Source: Flaccisagitta enflata | Taxonomy: Eukaryota > Chaetognatha > Sagittoidea > Aphragmophora | Length of the DNA: 64,000 nucleotides | NCBI GenBank assembly: GCA_965153355.1 | Contig: OZ231126.1 | Location: 22,196,001-22,260,000, forward strand | Direction: 5' to 3' | In this document: positions 62,252 through 64,000 of the stretch, one piece after another | Layout: each line of letters begins with the position of its first letter | Numbering within the stretch: the first letter of the stretch is position 1 | Notes under the pieces: model-generated | What the model was told of the DNA's origin: nothing | The model's input: only the letters and a program-made list of their open reading frames with translations | The model's database searches: none | Position numbers and translations under genes: made by a program

Positions 62252-64000
62252 CTGTGTACAGTAATGTGTGTGTGTGTGTCTTCAAATGAGTGTCAAACTT
62301 TTGGATTCGAGTAGAACATTTTGAATGGATAAAAAACTAACTTCCATTCCCAAAAACCGACCGCGAAACTCAAGTCGGCGCAATCCATGGCGAATAAAAA
62401 AATTCAGCTCAAGTAGGTAGCTATGTCGTATCACTTCGTCGCCGGAGCAGCCATTGCATGGTATGGTGAAAAATGTAAATGTGATCGCGACGGTCGCAGT
62501 TAGGAACTGGAGGCGAAATAGATAGCGACTTGAGATCGTCATTTTGCAAGTTTCAAAATATTGCAACCACAAGCATTATCACCTTTTACAGTTTTTCAAA
62601 AGTCATATTTTACTCCCTCTACTGAACAAGTAGACTGTAGGACACAGGGGTGAATTTCCATACGTCCTGAAAGGGCAAATTGGAGGCCTTAGTAGCAATT
62701 TTCCATGATATTCAATGGAAATTTTGCATTTTTATAGATTTTTTGCCAATTTGCCATGTTATTCAATAGGAATTTTACATTTTTCTTAGTTTTCATCAAT
62801 TTTCCTGTTATTCAATGGGAAACATGCATTTCTTTGCTTGTTTGTACATTTTCCATGTTATTCAATAGGAAGTTTGCATTTTGACAATTTCCCATGTTAT
62901 CCGATGGGACTGCAGAATTGAGGCATTGATGGTCTATGGGGGGGGACGGACGAAAGGACGGAAGGACGGACGGAAGGACGGACCGACGGACGTATGGAAA
63001 TTCACCCCTGTGTCCTACAGGACATCGGCCTTTTGGGGTCGCTGCCCAAAAAGGATAGTGACGCGACAAAGAGAAAGGGAGAAATGATTTGGAGTAACAT
63101 TAAAGAGGTCATGGGGCCTAACATGAGGCCTGAGAGGGCTATTTTGAGGGTGAAGAGGGCCAAAATCAGGCCTGAGAGTGCTGATTTGAGGCCCGGATGG
63201 TCAAAGGGGGGAGATGGACGGATGGAAGGAGGGACATCTGGAAATTCACCCCTGTGTCTTACAGGACAACGGCCCTTTGGGGCCGCGGCTTAAAAAAGTA
63301 TTTCAGAATTTGCAGAAGACATAGAGGGCAAATGATTTACCTTAGTACAACTTTGTTGGTAAGTGAATGCTATGGAGGATGCTTAAAATATTTCGATGAC
63401 AGTCATGAATACTGAATATGAATCAAAAAGGAAAAATGTGGGATGGCTTGTACGATTACTCTAAGTCATAAATGCGTGAATGTACCTTCTTTATGAAAAT
63501 CCTCCAAAAGAACGCAAAAATAGGCAAACTGGGTTCAGCGACCTTGTTTTTTTTCTCCTATTTTCATTTGCAACGACGGCTTTCCGTTTTTGCCCTTGAA
63601 AAAAATCTTTTAGAAAGAAAGTGTGTTCACATGTGACTGAGACAGTTGCGTATGAATTGGCTGGAGCAATATCTTCTTAGAAAAAAAGTTGTTCATCCCA
63701 AAAACCTTTGGTGAACACTGCTCCCAAATAATCAGATTGGTCTCAAATGAAAAAAGCTATTCAAGAAGCTACTAGTCTGGGATCTGTGGCTTAATTCATT
63801 TAGGAGCGCCAAGGTTTTTTTAGAATGAACCATTTCTTTTCAGTGGTACACTAATATTTTCATATTTGGTCCAATCTTGCTCTATCACAAATGGATGTAC
63901 ACATTATTCCACTTTTTGGACGGAACTACCTGTGAGTGTTCTATCCTACCTCCTGTGGACAGCATCGCTTTCACACGACTTTAAAAGGGGTCCCCCAAAA
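55443..64000. repeat. Right arm of the giant inverted repeat, partly degraded
   Basis: Mirror of 45395-55417. About 55840-56990 and 63000-64000 match the left arm nearly perfectly, but 57000-62640 matches only loosely: many small indels, lost segments (about 1.4 kb in total) and collapsed microsatellites. Copies of families A and B and of fold-backs recognisable here are reflections of the left arm and should not be counted again. Probably a sequencing or assembly product. Confidence 0.85.

Noticed and set aside
62994-63415. Open frames duplicated from 45980-46401
   Set aside because: Exact mirror of the left arm of the giant inverted repeat; the frames also run through family B ends and have no domain.

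Overview
The window looks like nuclear DNA of a multicellular animal, most likely an invertebrate; I cannot name the species. Support: long CT, GT, GTT, GAT and CAGA microsatellites, a C2H2 zinc-finger gene with TGEKPF-type linkers and a GTAAGT splice donor, Tc1/mariner-, pogo- and hAT-style non-autonomous elements, and almost no long open frames apart from simple-repeat translations. There are no operons, tRNAs, rRNAs or CRISPR arrays that I can support.

Genes are sparse. The one clear coding region is a minus-strand zinc-finger gene (8818-9997, 13 intact C2H2 fingers). Its 5' part is cut off by a 510-bp repeat inserted inside a finger. Upstream lie two decayed fingers (10508-10651) and a possible first coding exon with an intact finger pattern and a consensus donor (10710-10832). 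A 49-codon coiled-coil-like exon with good splice sites is possible at 21145-21291 (minus).

Most of the rest is repeats, and these are the main interest. (1) Family A (my label): over 25 copies of a modular repeat with a 19-nt hairpin at one end, an internal (TCCG)n tract, and a second hairpin just before a terminal TTG. The hairpin sequences change between subtypes while pairing is kept, and the left end is also complementary to a motif near the right end, again co-varying. (2) Family B: about 57-bp inverted termini containing two small hairpins around minisatellites; the three complete copies lie inside A-type ends. (3) A large set of fold-back elements, most flanked by TA (21580-24673 with two nested ones, 24928-25569, 37559-37968, 49417-50008, 51127-51725), one hAT-like (28745-28988), one large symmetrical array (30148-32803), and others.

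The right-hand 18.6 kb (45395-64000) is one giant inverted repeat with its centre near 55430 and a spacer of about 25 bp. Parts of the right arm are identical to the left arm, but 57000-62640 is a noisy, shortened copy with collapsed microsatellites. This pattern fits a fold-back read or contig-end assembly artefact better than a real palindrome, though sequence alone cannot decide. Features in 55443-64000 should not be counted as independent.
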